A stretch of 64,000 nucleotides of DNA from Pectobacterium carotovorum (GTDB lineage Bacteria > Pseudomonadota > Gammaproteobacteria > Enterobacterales > Enterobacteriaceae), in the NCBI RefSeq assembly GCF_900129615.1, contig NZ_FQWI01000007.1:224614-288613 (forward strand), written 5' to 3'. The position numbers were made by a program, and so were the translations under genes. The stretch's first letter is position 1, and each line of letters opens with the position of its first letter. The notes under the pieces are model-generated. The model did not search any database and was not told where the DNA came from. It saw only the letters and a list, made by a program, of their open reading frames with translations. Below, in pieces: positions 27,639-39,505 of the stretch.

Positions 27639-27729
27639 CCGATACGACTTGTTATTCCACTACATCTTTCCCAGAACCTGACAACCTCATCACGCTCTGG
27701 TTATCAACACGATGGTGTCGATACAATAA

Positions 27730-28770
27730 TTAGTACAGAGCTTTACCGCTGCTGTCTTTTACCTGGGTTTTCCAGGCAGCACGGATTTGCTCAACCACTT
27801 CTTTTGGCAGTGTTGCGTAATCCAGCGCTTCAGCTTGCTCGCCACCTTTCTTGAACGCCCAGTCGAAGAATTTCAACACTTCAGCGCCCTGCTCAGGTTT
27901 ATCCTGTTTGGTCTGAACCAGGATGAACGTGGTTGAGGTGATCGGCCATGCATCAGCGCCTTTCTGGTTAGTCAGATCCTGAGCGAAAGACTTGCTCCAG
28001 TCGATTTCTTTAGCCGCGTTGCTGAAGCTTGCACCAGTCGGGCTAACCGCTTTGCCATCGGCAGAAATCAGTTTGGTGTAAGCCAGGTTGTTTTGCTTGG
28101 CATACGCGTATTCTACGTAACCGATAGAACCAGGCAGACGCTGTACGAACGCCGCGATACCATCGTTACCTTTACCGCCCAGACCGGTTGGCCAGTTCAC
28201 AGTAGAACCTGCACCAATCTTCTCTTTCCACTCTGGGTTCACTTTTGCCAGGTAGCTGGTGAACACGAAAGACGTACCAGAACCGTCAGCACGACGAACC
28301 ACTGCGATGTCCTGATCCGGCAGCTTGGCATTCGGGTTCAGTTTAGTGATTGCTGGGTCGTTCCATTTTTTGATGTTGCCCAGGTAGATATCACCCAGTG
28401 TTTTACCATCCAGCGTTAATTCGCCAGATTTGATACCAGGAACGTTCACTGCCAGCACCACACCACCGATAACGGTTGGGAACTGGAATAAACCATCCTG
28501 TGCTAATTTGTCGTCAGCCAGAGGCGCGTCAGAAGCACCGAAATCGACTGTTTTAGCGATAATCTGTTTTACACCACCAGAAGAACCGATGCCTTGATAG
28601 TTAACTTTATTACCGGTTTCTTTTTGATAGGAGTCAGCCCATTTGGCATAAACAGGCGCAGGGAATGTCGCACCGGCACCGGTGAGGTTAGCAGCAGCTA
28701 AAGCAGAAAATGCCGTCAGAGAAAAGGTTGCCGCAACAACACTGGCAAGAGTGGTACGCATCAGTTTCAT
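27730..28770 (-). CDS. pstS: Periplasmic phosphate-binding protein PstS
   Basis: PstS captures inorganic phosphate in the periplasm and delivers it to PstCAB. The 346-residue precursor has a Sec signal peptide (to ALA-AANLTG, about residue 25). The phosphate-binding segments are [30 protein letters not shown] and [15 protein letters not shown]. Length matches E. coli PstS. The gene leads the operon and has Pho boxes and an AGGAGG ribosome-binding site upstream. Confidence 0.97.
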   Translation of the reverse strand: MKLMRTTLASVVAATFSLTAFSALAAANLTGAGATFPAPVYAKWADSYQKETGNKVNYQGIGSSGGVKQIIAKTVDFGASDAPLADDKLAQDGLFQFPTVIGGVVLAVNVPGIKSGELTLDGKTLGDIYLGNIKKWNDPAITKLNPNAKLPDQDIAVVRRADGSGTSFVFTSYLAKVNPEWKEKIGAGSTVNWPTGLGGKGNDGIAAFVQRLPGSIGYVEYAYAKQNNLAYTKLISADGKAVSPTGASFSNAAKEIDWSKSFAQDLTNQKGADAWPITSTTFILVQTKQDKPEQGAEVLKFFDWAFKKGGEQAEALDYATLPKEVVEQIRAAWKTQVKDSSGKALY

Positions 28771-28862
28771 AATCCCTCCTGTGGGATACTCAAACGTGTC
28801 GACGTAACGTCGTTATCTATCAGAGTTATCAAATCAGAGTGTAGTTCGCAGGAGGAAAAATA

Positions 28863-28912
28863 GGACAGTTTGGTGACAGTAAAATGTACGCAATATGACA
28901 GTTTTATGACAA
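28863..28912 (-). promoter_or_regulatory. PhoB-binding Pho boxes of the pst operon
   Basis: On the minus strand the region reads TTGTCATAAAACTGTCATA (about 28894-28912) and, after 14 bases, CTGTCACCAAACTGTCC (about 28863-28879). Each has two 7-base repeats like the consensus CTGTCAT spaced by four bases. The sequence nearly matches the E. coli pstS promoter, and a TATTTT -10 follows. PhoB activation under low phosphate is expected. Confidence 0.9.
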
Positions 28913-28982
28913 TGACGCGGGATGCGGGATAATTCAGGCATCACCAGCCAGAACACGCGTTCTGACTGGTGGAGGAGATCGG

Positions 28983-30410
28983 TCAGTGAGTCTGGCTATG
29001 GCTAAGCAATTTGTAAATCGTATCAGGCTTATAGCTATCGCCCTGATAATAAATCGCCCAGTCGGTTACCCACGATATATCAATAGAATACACACCGCCT
29101 TCCTGCATATCCTCAACGTAGAACGGATGATTGATTAATGTCCCCGTGACGACCGCGTCGTCGATTTTTTCGGGCACAAACCACATGTGTTCACGTTCTT
29201 CTCCCTCTTCGCCATGAGGAATGCCAAACTTCACCATAAAGCGCCATTCACTTTCGACAGGTTTAGGTGCTTTTTTTAATAGCTTAGCTAAAAATCCCGG
29301 CTTAGCCGGTTCGTCACTCACGTGGTAGTTTTTAAACATGTTGACGAAATAACGCCAGCGCAGCAGTGCCTTACGTGACATTTCTGCCGTTTCCGCGTTC
29401 GTGCGCCAGAACATGATGGCGTTCTGCTCATCAAACCCTTTGAAGAACGTTTGCAGTACAGGGTTTTCTTCGTTGGTACGAAACAGCATACAGGAAGGCT
29501 CCTGATGCACATCATCCCGATCGGCGCGATCGCCCAGAAACACGCCTTCCGGCGTCCCTTCCAGATCGTAGTGCATCTCTTCCAGAGGCCGCAGTTGATC
29601 AATCGGTGTGGATTGATTCACATGCCGTAGCCCTTCTTCAAACGGCAACGCCACCAGATATTCATAGCCGCTGCCCGTTTGCCCGCACAGAATCGGCTCA
29701 TTAAAGGTAATCTGCTGATTTTGAATAGCATTATTAACAAAGCTTCGGAATAAATCCGGGATGCCATAATACGAACTCAGCGTCTCAGGAATAACTAATT
29801 CAGCCTCCGTCAGGCCGCATCGCGCCAGACCATGCGAGTGAAACCAGAATGTCGTTGGCGGATCGTTCTCGGTGTCATACACGGCATGAATGGTATACAG
29901 CGATTCAATTTCCGGCAGGACATCATCTTCCAGCTGAAAACTCAGCCATTCACGGGTAAACACGTTACCGGCCGCGGAAATATCGATACCCAGGAGAAAA
30001 TCCGGCACCACGGCGCTTAATAAGCGGAGCTGATGAACGTAATCTTCCAGCGGATTGGGGCCAAAAATACACTCAACCATCACTTCCTGCGTTGCCGCAT
30101 TAGCCTGCGCCAGCAGCTCCGGCGAAATCTCATCGGTTGAATGTATCGGCGTGATGTTATTCTCGGGATCGCGCTCCGATACCTCAAGATAAAAGGTCAG
30201 CTCGCGATCGTGATGACGACAGGTATAAAAGAATCCGCCCTGTTCCTGCTCGGTATAGCTTATTTCACCCTCGGTGAAAAATGACTGCGCCTCTAACAAG
30301 CTCTCCAACAGTGGATAGTTCATCTCTCGTGAGGAGAAAGCCACCATCGTTGAAGGCGCTTTTTCACCCTTCCCTTCAGCGATATCCAGATATTGTTGTT
30401 TGTTATTCAT
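28983..30410 (-). CDS. DUF4026/DUF2314 domain protein
   Basis: This is a large soluble protein of 475 residues with no signal peptide, rich in acidic residues. The N-terminal three quarters read as DUF4026 (MVAFSSREMNYPLLESL, TFYLEVSERDPENNI, SGYEYLVALPFEEGLRHVN). The last 90 residues (EHMWFVPEKIDDAVVTGTLINHPFYV ... DWAIYY) match the DUF2314 pattern. Neither domain has a known function. It stands alone between pstS and glmS on the minus strand. The start follows a weak TTAAGAACTAATCA leader, so it may be regulated or poorly translated. Confidence 0.75.
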   Translation of the reverse strand: MNNKQQYLDIAEGKGEKAPSTMVAFSSREMNYPLLESLLEAQSFFTEGEISYTEQEQGGFFYTCRHHDRELTFYLEVSERDPENNITPIHSTDEISPELLAQANAATQEVMVECIFGPNPLEDYVHQLRLLSAVVPDFLLGIDISAAGNVFTREWLSFQLEDDVLPEIESLYTIHAVYDTENDPPTTFWFHSHGLARCGLTEAELVIPETLSSYYGIPDLFRSFVNNAIQNQQITFNEPILCGQTGSGYEYLVALPFEEGLRHVNQSTPIDQLRPLEEMHYDLEGTPEGVFLGDRADRDDVHQEPSCMLFRTNEENPVLQTFFKGFDEQNAIMFWRTNAETAEMSRKALLRWRYFVNMFKNYHVSDEPAKPGFLAKLLKKAPKPVESEWRFMVKFGIPHGEEGEEREHMWFVPEKIDDAVVTGTLINHPFYVEDMQEGGVYSIDISWVTDWAIYYQGDSYKPDTIYKLLSHSQTH

Positions 30411-30574
30411 ATTAAGAACTAATCAATATTCAATATGGGTAAACCAATATACCCAATAAATTTTGATAAGGAGAGTGCGGTGGACTTAAAATAAGGGGGA
30501 TAAAAAATGAGATGAACTATAAAAATAAGCAGAGGTAAATAACACAATCGCTATTTACCTCCGTTTTTAAAAAA

Positions 30575-32407
30575 TTACTCTACCGTAACAGATTTCGCCA
30601 GGTTACGTGGCTGATCGACATCAGTGCCTTTAATCAGCGCGACGTGATAAGACAGTAACTGCAACGGCACCGTATAGAAGATTGGCGCAATCACTTCTTC
30701 GATATGCGGCAGTGGAATAATCTTCATATTTTCGCTGCTGGTGAAACCGGCATCTTCGTCAGCGAAGACATACAGCTCACCGCCGCGCGCCCGAACTTCT
30801 TCGATGTTGGATTTCAATTTTTCCAACAGCTCGTTGTTCGGTGCCACGACGACAACTGGCATATCCGCATCAATCAGCGCCAGAGGGCCGTGTTTCAGCT
30901 CGCCTGCCGCATAGGCTTCCGCGTGGATGTAAGAAATCTCTTTCAGCTTCAGCGCCCCTTCCATTGCGATCGGATACTGATCGCCACGGCCTAAGAACAG
31001 CGCATGGTGCTTGTCAGAGAAACCTTCTGCCAGAGATTCGATGAGCTTGTCCTGAGACAGCATTTGCTCAATACGTGCTGGCAGCGCCTGCAAACCGTGA
31101 ACGATCTCATGCTCAATTTTCGCATCCATACCGCGCAGGCGGCCAACACGCGCCACCAGCATCAGCAGAACGGTAAGCTGGGTAGTAAAGGCTTTGGTCG
31201 AGGCCACGCCAATCTCTACGCCCGCTTTGGTCATCAGCGCCAGATCGGATTCACGCACCAGCGAGGAACCCGCAACGTTACAAATGGCCAGCGAACCCAG
31301 GTAGCCCAGCTCTTTGGACAAACGCAGTGCCGCCAGCGTATCTGCGGTTTCACCAGACTGAGATAGGGTAATCATCAGGCTGTTCTTACGCACGGCAGGT
31401 TTGCGATAGCGGAATTCGGAAGCAATTTCCACGTCGCACGGAATCCCCGCCAGCGCTTCAAACCAGTAACGGGAAACCATACCGGAGTTGTAGGACGTAC
31501 CGCAGGCAATAATCTGAACGTGCTCAACCTTCGCCAGCAGCTCATCCGCTTTCGGGCCTAACTCAGACAGATTGATCTCGCCGTGGCTGAAACGCCCTTC
31601 AAGGGTGTTCTTGATCGCCATTGGCTGTTCGTAGATCTCTTTCTGCATGTAGTGACGATACGCACCTTTGTCACCGGCATCGTAATTCACTTTTGATTCA
31701 ATTTCTTCGCGCGCGGCAAGCTGGCCGGATTTATCAAACACGCGCACATCACGGCGGGTGATTTCCGCAATATCGCCTTCTTCCAGGAACATAAAGCGGC
31801 GAGTCACAGGCAGCAGCGCCAGCTGATCGGAGGCAATGAAGTTTTCACCCACACCACGACCAATCACCAGCGGGCTACCAGAACGCGCAGCAACCAGTAC
31901 GCTTGGGTCGCGGTTATCCAACACCACCATGCCATACGCACCGCGCAGCTGTGGGATCACACGCTTAACGATTTCAACCAGCGTTCCGCCGTTCTGCTGC
32001 TGCTCGAAATGAACCAGATGAGCAACCACTTCGGTATCGGTTTCAGAAACGAAACGATAGCCGCGACCGATCAGCAGTTCGCGCAGCGGTTCATGGTTTT
32101 CGATAATGCCGTTATGGACGATAGTGATATGTTCAGAAACATGCGGGTGTGCGTTCTCTTCAGAAGGTTCACCGTGCGTTGCCCAGCGAGTATGGGCAAT
32201 ACCCGTACCGCCGTGCAGTTCATGCTCTTCGGCTGCCTGAGACAGCACCTGCACTTTCCCCAGACGACGCAAACGAGCGACATGTCCTTCGCTGTCAACA
32301 ACCGCCAGGCCCGCAGAGTCATAGCCGCGGTACTCAAGACGGCGTAAACCTTCCAACAAAATTTCAGCAACATCACGTTGCGCAACAGCGCCTACAATTC
32401 CACACAT
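30575..32407 (-). CDS. glmS: Glutamine--fructose-6-phosphate aminotransferase GlmS
   Basis: GlmS makes glucosamine-6-phosphate, the first step to UDP-GlcNAc. The start at 32407 puts the catalytic cysteine at position 2 ([12 protein letters not shown]), giving 610 residues. The glutaminase domain (1-240) includes [16 protein letters not shown], and the two SIS domains (290-600) include ACGTSYNSG and [15 protein letters not shown] 48-codon upstream extension of the frame has no homology and is excluded. It follows glmU on the same strand. In E. coli this transcript is processed and activated by the sRNA GlmZ. Confidence 0.97.
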   Translation of the reverse strand: MCGIVGAVAQRDVAEILLEGLRRLEYRGYDSAGLAVVDSEGHVARLRRLGKVQVLSQAAEEHELHGGTGIAHTRWATHGEPSEENAHPHVSEHITIVHNGIIENHEPLRELLIGRGYRFVSETDTEVVAHLVHFEQQQNGGTLVEIVKRVIPQLRGAYGMVVLDNRDPSVLVAARSGSPLVIGRGVGENFIASDQLALLPVTRRFMFLEEGDIAEITRRDVRVFDKSGQLAAREEIESKVNYDAGDKGAYRHYMQKEIYEQPMAIKNTLEGRFSHGEINLSELGPKADELLAKVEHVQIIACGTSYNSGMVSRYWFEALAGIPCDVEIASEFRYRKPAVRKNSLMITLSQSGETADTLAALRLSKELGYLGSLAICNVAGSSLVRESDLALMTKAGVEIGVASTKAFTTQLTVLLMLVARVGRLRGMDAKIEHEIVHGLQALPARIEQMLSQDKLIESLAEGFSDKHHALFLGRGDQYPIAMEGALKLKEISYIHAEAYAAGELKHGPLALIDADMPVVVVAPNNELLEKLKSNIEEVRARGGELYVFADEDAGFTSSENMKIIPLPHIEEVIAPIFYTVPLQLLSYHVALIKGTDVDQPRNLAKSVTVE

Positions 32408-32426
32408 CGATGGTATTCCTATAAAA

Positions 32427-32443
32427 GTGACATATTGTGTCAC
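32427..32443 (-). promoter_or_regulatory. Leader hairpin just before glmS
   Basis: GTGACA (32427-32432) and TGTCAC (32438-32443) form a stem 20 bases before the glmS start, near the AGGAA ribosome-binding site. It may take part in post-transcriptional control, as the E. coli leader does with GlmZ. The sRNA match was not tested. Confidence 0.4.
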
Positions 32444-32562
32444 CAGGGATGTCTTAGACCTGATTGTTCCGGTTTTTCCGGGTTCCCCGAGCCTTGTAGA
32501 GAGTTGGGGATTATTATGTTTTGTTCTGTGCTCAGGGATCGGCCAAAGCACAGGGCAAAACC

Positions 32563-32583
32563 GCCTCCGCCGCGTGCGGAGGC
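32563..32583 (-). terminator. Hairpin/attenuator between glmU and glmS
   Basis: GCCTCCGC (32563-32570) and GCGGAGGC (32576-32583) form a perfect 8-bp GC-rich stem, right after the glmU stop. On the minus strand it is followed by GGTTTTGCC, a short T-run, so partial termination or processing is likely rather than a full stop. Confidence 0.55.
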
Positions 32584-32591
32584 ATTAAATA

Positions 32592-33962
32592 TTATTTCTT
32601 TTTCACCGGACGTTGCCAGCCGGAAATATGCCGTTGCTTCACGCGACCGACCACCAGCTCATTCTCTGCCACATCATGCGTAACCGTCGTTCCTGCACCG
32701 ATCGTCGCACCGCTGGCTATGCTAACGGGCGCTACCAGCTGACTATCCGAACCAACAAATACATCGTCACCAATAACCGTTTTATGTTTATTCGCGCCGT
32801 CATAATTACAGGTGATCGTTCCTGCGCCAATATTAACACCGGAACCGATATCCGCATCACCCAAATAGCTAAGGTGGCCCGCTTTTGATCCTTTACCCAG
32901 CCGCGCTTTTTTCAGTTCGACAAAGTTGCCAACATGCGCGCCCTCAGCTAATTCCGAGCCAGGACGCAAGCGAGCAAACGGGCCAACGGTACACTCAGCT
33001 TCTAACACCGCGTCTTCCAACACGGAATAAGGGCTGATCTCTGTGTCATCGCCAAGGATGCAATTTTTGATTACGCAGCCAGCACCGATTTTCACCCGGT
33101 TGCCCAGCTTAACATTGCCTTCCACGACCACATTGACATCAATCACTACATCGCGACCATGAGCCAGTTCGCCACGCAGATCAAATCGTGCCGGATCGAG
33201 CAGCATCACACCGGCCAGCAGCAGTTTATCCGCCTGTTCACGCTGATAAACACGCTCCAGCGCCGACAATTGCAGACGGTTATTGACGCCCTCAACCTCA
33301 CTCAGTCGCTCGGGATGGACCGCCTCAACACGCTGACCTTCTTCCGCTGCCATCGCAATAATATCGGTGATGTAAAACTCGCCCTGTGCGTTGTTGTTAT
33401 TCAACTGGCTTAACCAACGCTTCAGATCCTTGCCGTTCGCGATCAGAATGCCGGTATTGATCTCGCTAATCTGGCGCTGTTCTTCGCTGGCATCTTTGTG
33501 CTCGACAATGCCGACTACGGCACCCTTTTCACGCACAATTCGTCCATAACCCGTTGGATCGTCCAGCTTCACCGTCAACAGGCCGATACCGCCCTGCGGC
33601 TTAGCCTCGCGTAAACGCCCCAGCGTTTGCGATGAAATCAGCGGCACATCGCCATACAACATCAAGATGTCTTCATCATCAGCAAAATGAGGCGCGGCTT
33701 GCTGCATCGCATGCCCGGTTCCCAGCTGTTCCGCCTGCAATACCCAGTTCAACGCTGGATCGGCCAATTCACGTTTTAGCAAATCGCCGCCGTGGCCGTA
33801 TACCAGATGAACATGCTGTGCGCCTGTCGTCATGGCAGCATCAATAACGTGCTGAACCATCGGCTTACCCGCCAGTTTATGCAGCACCTTGGGAAGGTCG
33901 GAATACATACGGGTTCCTTTACCCGCAGCAAGGATCACCACACTCATCGCACTATTTGACAT
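32592..33962 (-). CDS. glmU: Bifunctional GlmU (acetyltransferase/uridyltransferase)
   Basis: GlmU acetylates glucosamine-1-phosphate and then forms UDP-GlcNAc. The 456-residue protein has the nucleotidyltransferase motif [15 protein letters not shown] (11-25) and the AMQQAAP / YGDVPLI region. A left-handed beta helix begins near residue 250, with many hexapeptide repeats, and the acetyltransferase segment [10 protein letters not shown] is present. Length equals E. coli GlmU. AGGATACTT precedes the start. It is the first gene of the glmUS pair and is divergent from pelX, unlike E. coli where it follows atpC. Confidence 0.97.
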   Translation of the reverse strand: MSNSAMSVVILAAGKGTRMYSDLPKVLHKLAGKPMVQHVIDAAMTTGAQHVHLVYGHGGDLLKRELADPALNWVLQAEQLGTGHAMQQAAPHFADDEDILMLYGDVPLISSQTLGRLREAKPQGGIGLLTVKLDDPTGYGRIVREKGAVVGIVEHKDASEEQRQISEINTGILIANGKDLKRWLSQLNNNNAQGEFYITDIIAMAAEEGQRVEAVHPERLSEVEGVNNRLQLSALERVYQREQADKLLLAGVMLLDPARFDLRGELAHGRDVVIDVNVVVEGNVKLGNRVKIGAGCVIKNCILGDDTEISPYSVLEDAVLEAECTVGPFARLRPGSELAEGAHVGNFVELKKARLGKGSKAGHLSYLGDADIGSGVNIGAGTITCNYDGANKHKTVIGDDVFVGSDSQLVAPVSIASGATIGAGTTVTHDVAENELVVGRVKQRHISGWQRPVKKK

Positions 33963-34159
33963 AAGTATCCTGACAGTACGGAACCACAGCTCCGCAAGAA
34001 TAAAATGGCCAGCCTGTTACGGCATGAATAACCAGAGTTTACCGAAACTACTGCGTAACGCGGATACTTTTTGGTGAGTTTTTTCTGAAAATCTCGCTCA
34101 AAACGACGAATGTTCACGAGAAGAAGATACAAGCACCATACTCTCAACCTAAACAGAAA

Positions 34160-34241
34160 TGACACAGAGTTTCATAAAAAACAGACTTTGTTTTTAAGTA
34201 TTTCCATTTGTGACACACACAAAAGAAACAGCGTTTCATTT
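34160..34241 (+). promoter_or_regulatory. KdgR- and CRP-type sites upstream of pelX
   Basis: GAAAC-AGC-GTTTC (34225-34237) within an A-rich/T-rich frame matches the KdgR pectin-repressor box. A second, one-mismatch copy TGACAC-AGA-GTTTCA occurs at 34160-34174. A TGTGA half site at 34209-34213, with a weak right half, may bind CRP. KdgR repression and CRP activation are standard for pectinase genes in soft-rot bacteria; binding here is inferred. Confidence 0.65.
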
Positions 34242-34286
34242 ATAGCAATATACGCGGGCAAATAATTCAATAACGAAGGAGATACA

Positions 34287-36521
34287 ATGAAACGTTGTTC
34301 TTCACAAAAATGTGATTCATTACGGAAACACCGTTCTTCACGCCTCGCAGCCGTCGCGTTGACGAATGCATTACTCTTTAGCTTTAGTACACACGCCGCG
34401 ACAGAATCAACCCCTGTCTGGCACGGCATCGCCTTTGGCCAATCAACAGACGTAAACTTCTCATCGAATGTCCTGCCGGAAAAAATTGGTGTTAACGACG
34501 TCACGATTAACGGAAAGAAATTAGCGCCGGGGGATAATGCTGATTTATCCGCACCTATCACGATCGAAAGTCGTGGCGGAAAGATTGCCAACACCCATGA
34601 CGGGCTGACGTTCTTCTATACACAGCTGCCTGCGAATGTGAATTTTACGCTTCAGTCTGATATTACCGTGGAACAGTTTGGGCCAGAAAACGGCGCCAAG
34701 CCGGCGGCTCAGGAAGGCGCGGGGATTCTGGTGCGCGATATTATCGGCGTGCCGCGTCAAGAACCGCTGAAAGAAGGGTATGAGGAATTCCCTGCGGCAT
34801 CCAACATGGTGATGAACGCCATCATGACGCAGGATAAGAAGTCTCATACCGAAATCAAGCTGCAGGCGATTTTGCGTAATGGCGTCACGCAACCGTGGGG
34901 CAACGCGGGCGCGAAAATTACCAAAACCAGCTATCAGGAAAATGTAAATCTGGAGCAAACGCCGACGTTCCGTCTGAAACTGGAACGCACCAACGACGGC
35001 TTCATTACCTCTTATGCGCCGAAAGGCACGGACAACTGGGTATCAAAAGAAGTCAAAGGCGCGGACGTCGTCACCAAGCTGGATAAAGACCACTACTACG
35101 TCGGTTTCTTTGCTTCCCGTAACGCCAAAATCACCGTCAGCAATGCACAGTTGACCACGACGCCAGCGCAAACCAAGGCCTCACCGGAGTTTAAAGCCAA
35201 GGATTATGATCCTTTGCTTCAGGTGATGTCATCGCCTAAAACCACCAGCGAACACTATGTGGTTCAGGCCAGAGCCAATTACGATGGCACGATCGCGGTG
35301 TCACAAAACGGTCAGTCTCTGGGTGAAGCGAAGCAGGTAAAAGCGGGAGAAACCTTATCTCTGCCAGCGAAAATTGCCGGTAACGGCGCTGAGTTCAAGA
35401 TTGCCTACCAGCCTACAGAAGGCGATGATAAAGCAGTAAAAGAGAGCACGTTCAAGGTTGAAAGAGTGGCCTATGCAGACGCTAAAAATCTGTATGTTTC
35501 GCCACAAGGTTCAGCCAGCAATGACGGCAGTAAAAATGCACCGATCGATTTAGCAAGCGCCGTCGCTGCTCTGCCAGCTGGTGGCACAATCTGGCTCAAC
35601 GATGGTGATTACAGCGCGGCTGAAATCCCTGTCAGCGCCAGCGGCCAGCAAAAAACCGTCAAGAACCTGTTTGCTGTCGGCAATAAAGCCGTCATTCATG
35701 GCCTGCAGCTGAAAGCGAGCCATTGGCATGTCAAAGGGATTGAGATCACAGAGAAACCATTCCGTATCGAAGGGAGCTATAACACCATCGAACGCGTTCT
35801 GGCGCACCACGCTGACGATACGGGTATTCAGGTGACCTCGACGGCCGATGTAGGCAGACCACTGTGGGCCAGCCATAACCTGATTCTGAATTCAGAATCT
35901 CACAGCAATCAGGACCCAGGCAAAATTAACGCTGACGGTTTCGCGGTGAAAATGCGTGTGGGTGAAGGCAACGTGATCCGCGGCGCGTTCTCGCACAACA
36001 ACATTGATGACGGCTTCGACCTGTTTAACAAAATTGAAGACGGCGCCAACGGCGTTGTGGTGATCGAGAATTCAATTGCCATGAACAACACCAGCAACGG
36101 CTTCAAAATGGGTGGCGAAGGCCAGCCAGTGGCGCATCAGGTTAAACACAGCATTGCTGTGGGCAACAAACTTGATGGCTTCACTGACAACTTCAACCCT
36201 GGCGCATTGATCGTTGAAGACAACATCGCGTTGGATAACGAACGTTTTAACTTTATTTTCCGCCCAAGCCCTTACTCTGGCCCGGAAAAACAAGGCGTCT
36301 TCAAGAACAACATTTCGCTGAAAACCAAAGCGGGTAAATATGATGATGCGGTTGTCGGCAATATCGATAACACCAACTATTTCATCAAAGAAGACCGTTC
36401 GGTTAACGCGCAAGGCAAGGAAATCACCGTAAATAACTTCGTATCCGTTACCGTTCCGGAGACGTTTACGCGTGATGCCAAAGGCAATCTGGTACTTGGC
36501 GACTTCCTGAAGAAAAAATAA
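34287..36521 (+). CDS. pelX: Exopolygalacturonate lyase PelX (PL9)
   Basis: PelX releases digalacturonates from pectin ends, most likely in the periplasm. The 744-residue precursor has a signal peptide of about 38 residues with a long basic N-region, cleaved near THAA. An N-terminal beta-rich domain occupies about 40-300, a linker follows, and the PL9 right-handed beta helix starts near residue 403 (NLYVSPQGSASNDGSKNAP). Helix features include GGTIWLNDGDY, GIQVTSTADVG and NADGFAVKMRVGEGNVIRG...DGFDLFNK. Length is near Dickeya PelX. It has an AAGGAGATACA ribosome-binding site and lies between glmU and the atp operon. Confidence 0.92.
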   Translation: MKRCSSQKCDSLRKHRSSRLAAVALTNALLFSFSTHAATESTPVWHGIAFGQSTDVNFSSNVLPEKIGVNDVTINGKKLAPGDNADLSAPITIESRGGKIANTHDGLTFFYTQLPANVNFTLQSDITVEQFGPENGAKPAAQEGAGILVRDIIGVPRQEPLKEGYEEFPAASNMVMNAIMTQDKKSHTEIKLQAILRNGVTQPWGNAGAKITKTSYQENVNLEQTPTFRLKLERTNDGFITSYAPKGTDNWVSKEVKGADVVTKLDKDHYYVGFFASRNAKITVSNAQLTTTPAQTKASPEFKAKDYDPLLQVMSSPKTTSEHYVVQARANYDGTIAVSQNGQSLGEAKQVKAGETLSLPAKIAGNGAEFKIAYQPTEGDDKAVKESTFKVERVAYADAKNLYVSPQGSASNDGSKNAPIDLASAVAALPAGGTIWLNDGDYSAAEIPVSASGQQKTVKNLFAVGNKAVIHGLQLKASHWHVKGIEITEKPFRIEGSYNTIERVLAHHADDTGIQVTSTADVGRPLWASHNLILNSESHSNQDPGKINADGFAVKMRVGEGNVIRGAFSHNNIDDGFDLFNKIEDGANGVVVIENSIAMNNTSNGFKMGGEGQPVAHQVKHSIAVGNKLDGFTDNFNPGALIVEDNIALDNERFNFIFRPSPYSGPEKQGVFKNNISLKTKAGKYDDAVVGNIDNTNYFIKEDRSVNAQGKEITVNNFVSVTVPETFTRDAKGNLVLGDFLKKK

Positions 36522-36534
36522 GTCACTTCAAATA

Positions 36535-36558
36535 AACCCCGCCTAAGAAGGTGGGGTT
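36535..36558 (+). terminator. First hairpin after pelX
   Basis: AACCCCGCC (36535-36543) pairs with GGTGGGGTT (36550-36558), one G-T pair, loop of six. No T-run follows at once. Confidence 0.45.
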
Positions 36559-36608
36559 GCTAATAAAACGCGTCGAGCACAGTAGTTAATAGGTTCGTCA
36601 ACAATCTG

Positions 36609-36637
36609 AATGCCTGCTGCCCTCGCAGGCATTTTTT
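36609..36637 (+). terminator. Terminator of pelX
   Basis: AATGCCTGC (36609-36617) and GCAGGCATT (36625-36633) form a 9-bp stem that runs into TTTTTT (36632-36637). Confidence 0.85.
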
Positions 36638-36665
36638 ATCTCGCCGTATAACATCACCTTAAATA

Positions 36666-36699
36666 CAAAAAGGCCAGTCAGTGTGAACTGACTGGCCTT
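36666..36699 (-). terminator. Terminator of the atp operon
   Basis: AAGGCCAGTCAGT (36670-36682) and ACTGACTGGCCTT (36687-36699) make a perfect 13-bp stem with a four-base loop. On the minus strand it is followed by a T-run (As at 36667-36671). It lies 22 bases after the atpC stop. Confidence 0.92.
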
Positions 36700-36720
36700 C
36701 AATTATTGCAAGCTTATCTG

Positions 36721-37140
36721 TTACATCGCTTTTCTGGTCAGCTCGATAACACGCAGCTTCGCAATCGCTTTAGTCAGCTCTGCGGAAGCCTGAGCATAAT
36801 CCACATCGCCATGCGAATTGCGGATATGATCTTCGGCTTTGCGTTTCGCTTCCAGCGCACGTGCTTCATCCAGATCCTGCCCACGGATAGCGGTATCAGA
36901 CAGTACGGTGACAATATTCGGCTGCACCTCAAGGACGCCACCAGAAAGATAAATATACTCTTCCTCACCGTGCTGCTTAACGATACGAATCATACCCGGC
37001 TTAATGGCAGTGAGCAGAGGGGCATGTCCCGGATAAATACCCAGTTCGCCTTCGCTCCCCGTTACCTGGATCTTCTGCACCAGACCGGAGAACATTTGCT
37101 GTTCTGCACTCACGACATCCAGATGGTAAGTCATAGCCAT
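36721..37140 (-). CDS. atpC: ATP synthase epsilon subunit
   Basis: The epsilon subunit sits on the central stalk of F1 and inhibits ATP hydrolysis. The 139-residue protein has the N-terminal beta sandwich ([35 protein letters not shown]) and the C-terminal helical hairpin ending VIELTRKAM. It is the last gene of atpIBEFHAGDC, 19 bases after atpD, and precedes a strong terminator. Confidence 0.97.
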   Translation of the reverse strand: MAMTYHLDVVSAEQQMFSGLVQKIQVTGSEGELGIYPGHAPLLTAIKPGMIRIVKQHGEEEYIYLSGGVLEVQPNIVTVLSDTAIRGQDLDEARALEAKRKAEDHIRNSHGDVDYAQASAELTKAIAKLRVIELTRKAM

Positions 37141-37159
37141 GTCACCCTCCTACAAGGCG

Positions 37160-39453
<2,294 letters not shown>

Positions 39454-39505
39454 CTTTGCTTCTCCTCAAAGCCTTGCGGCCTGCTTTACAGCAGGCCACC
39501 GGGCG

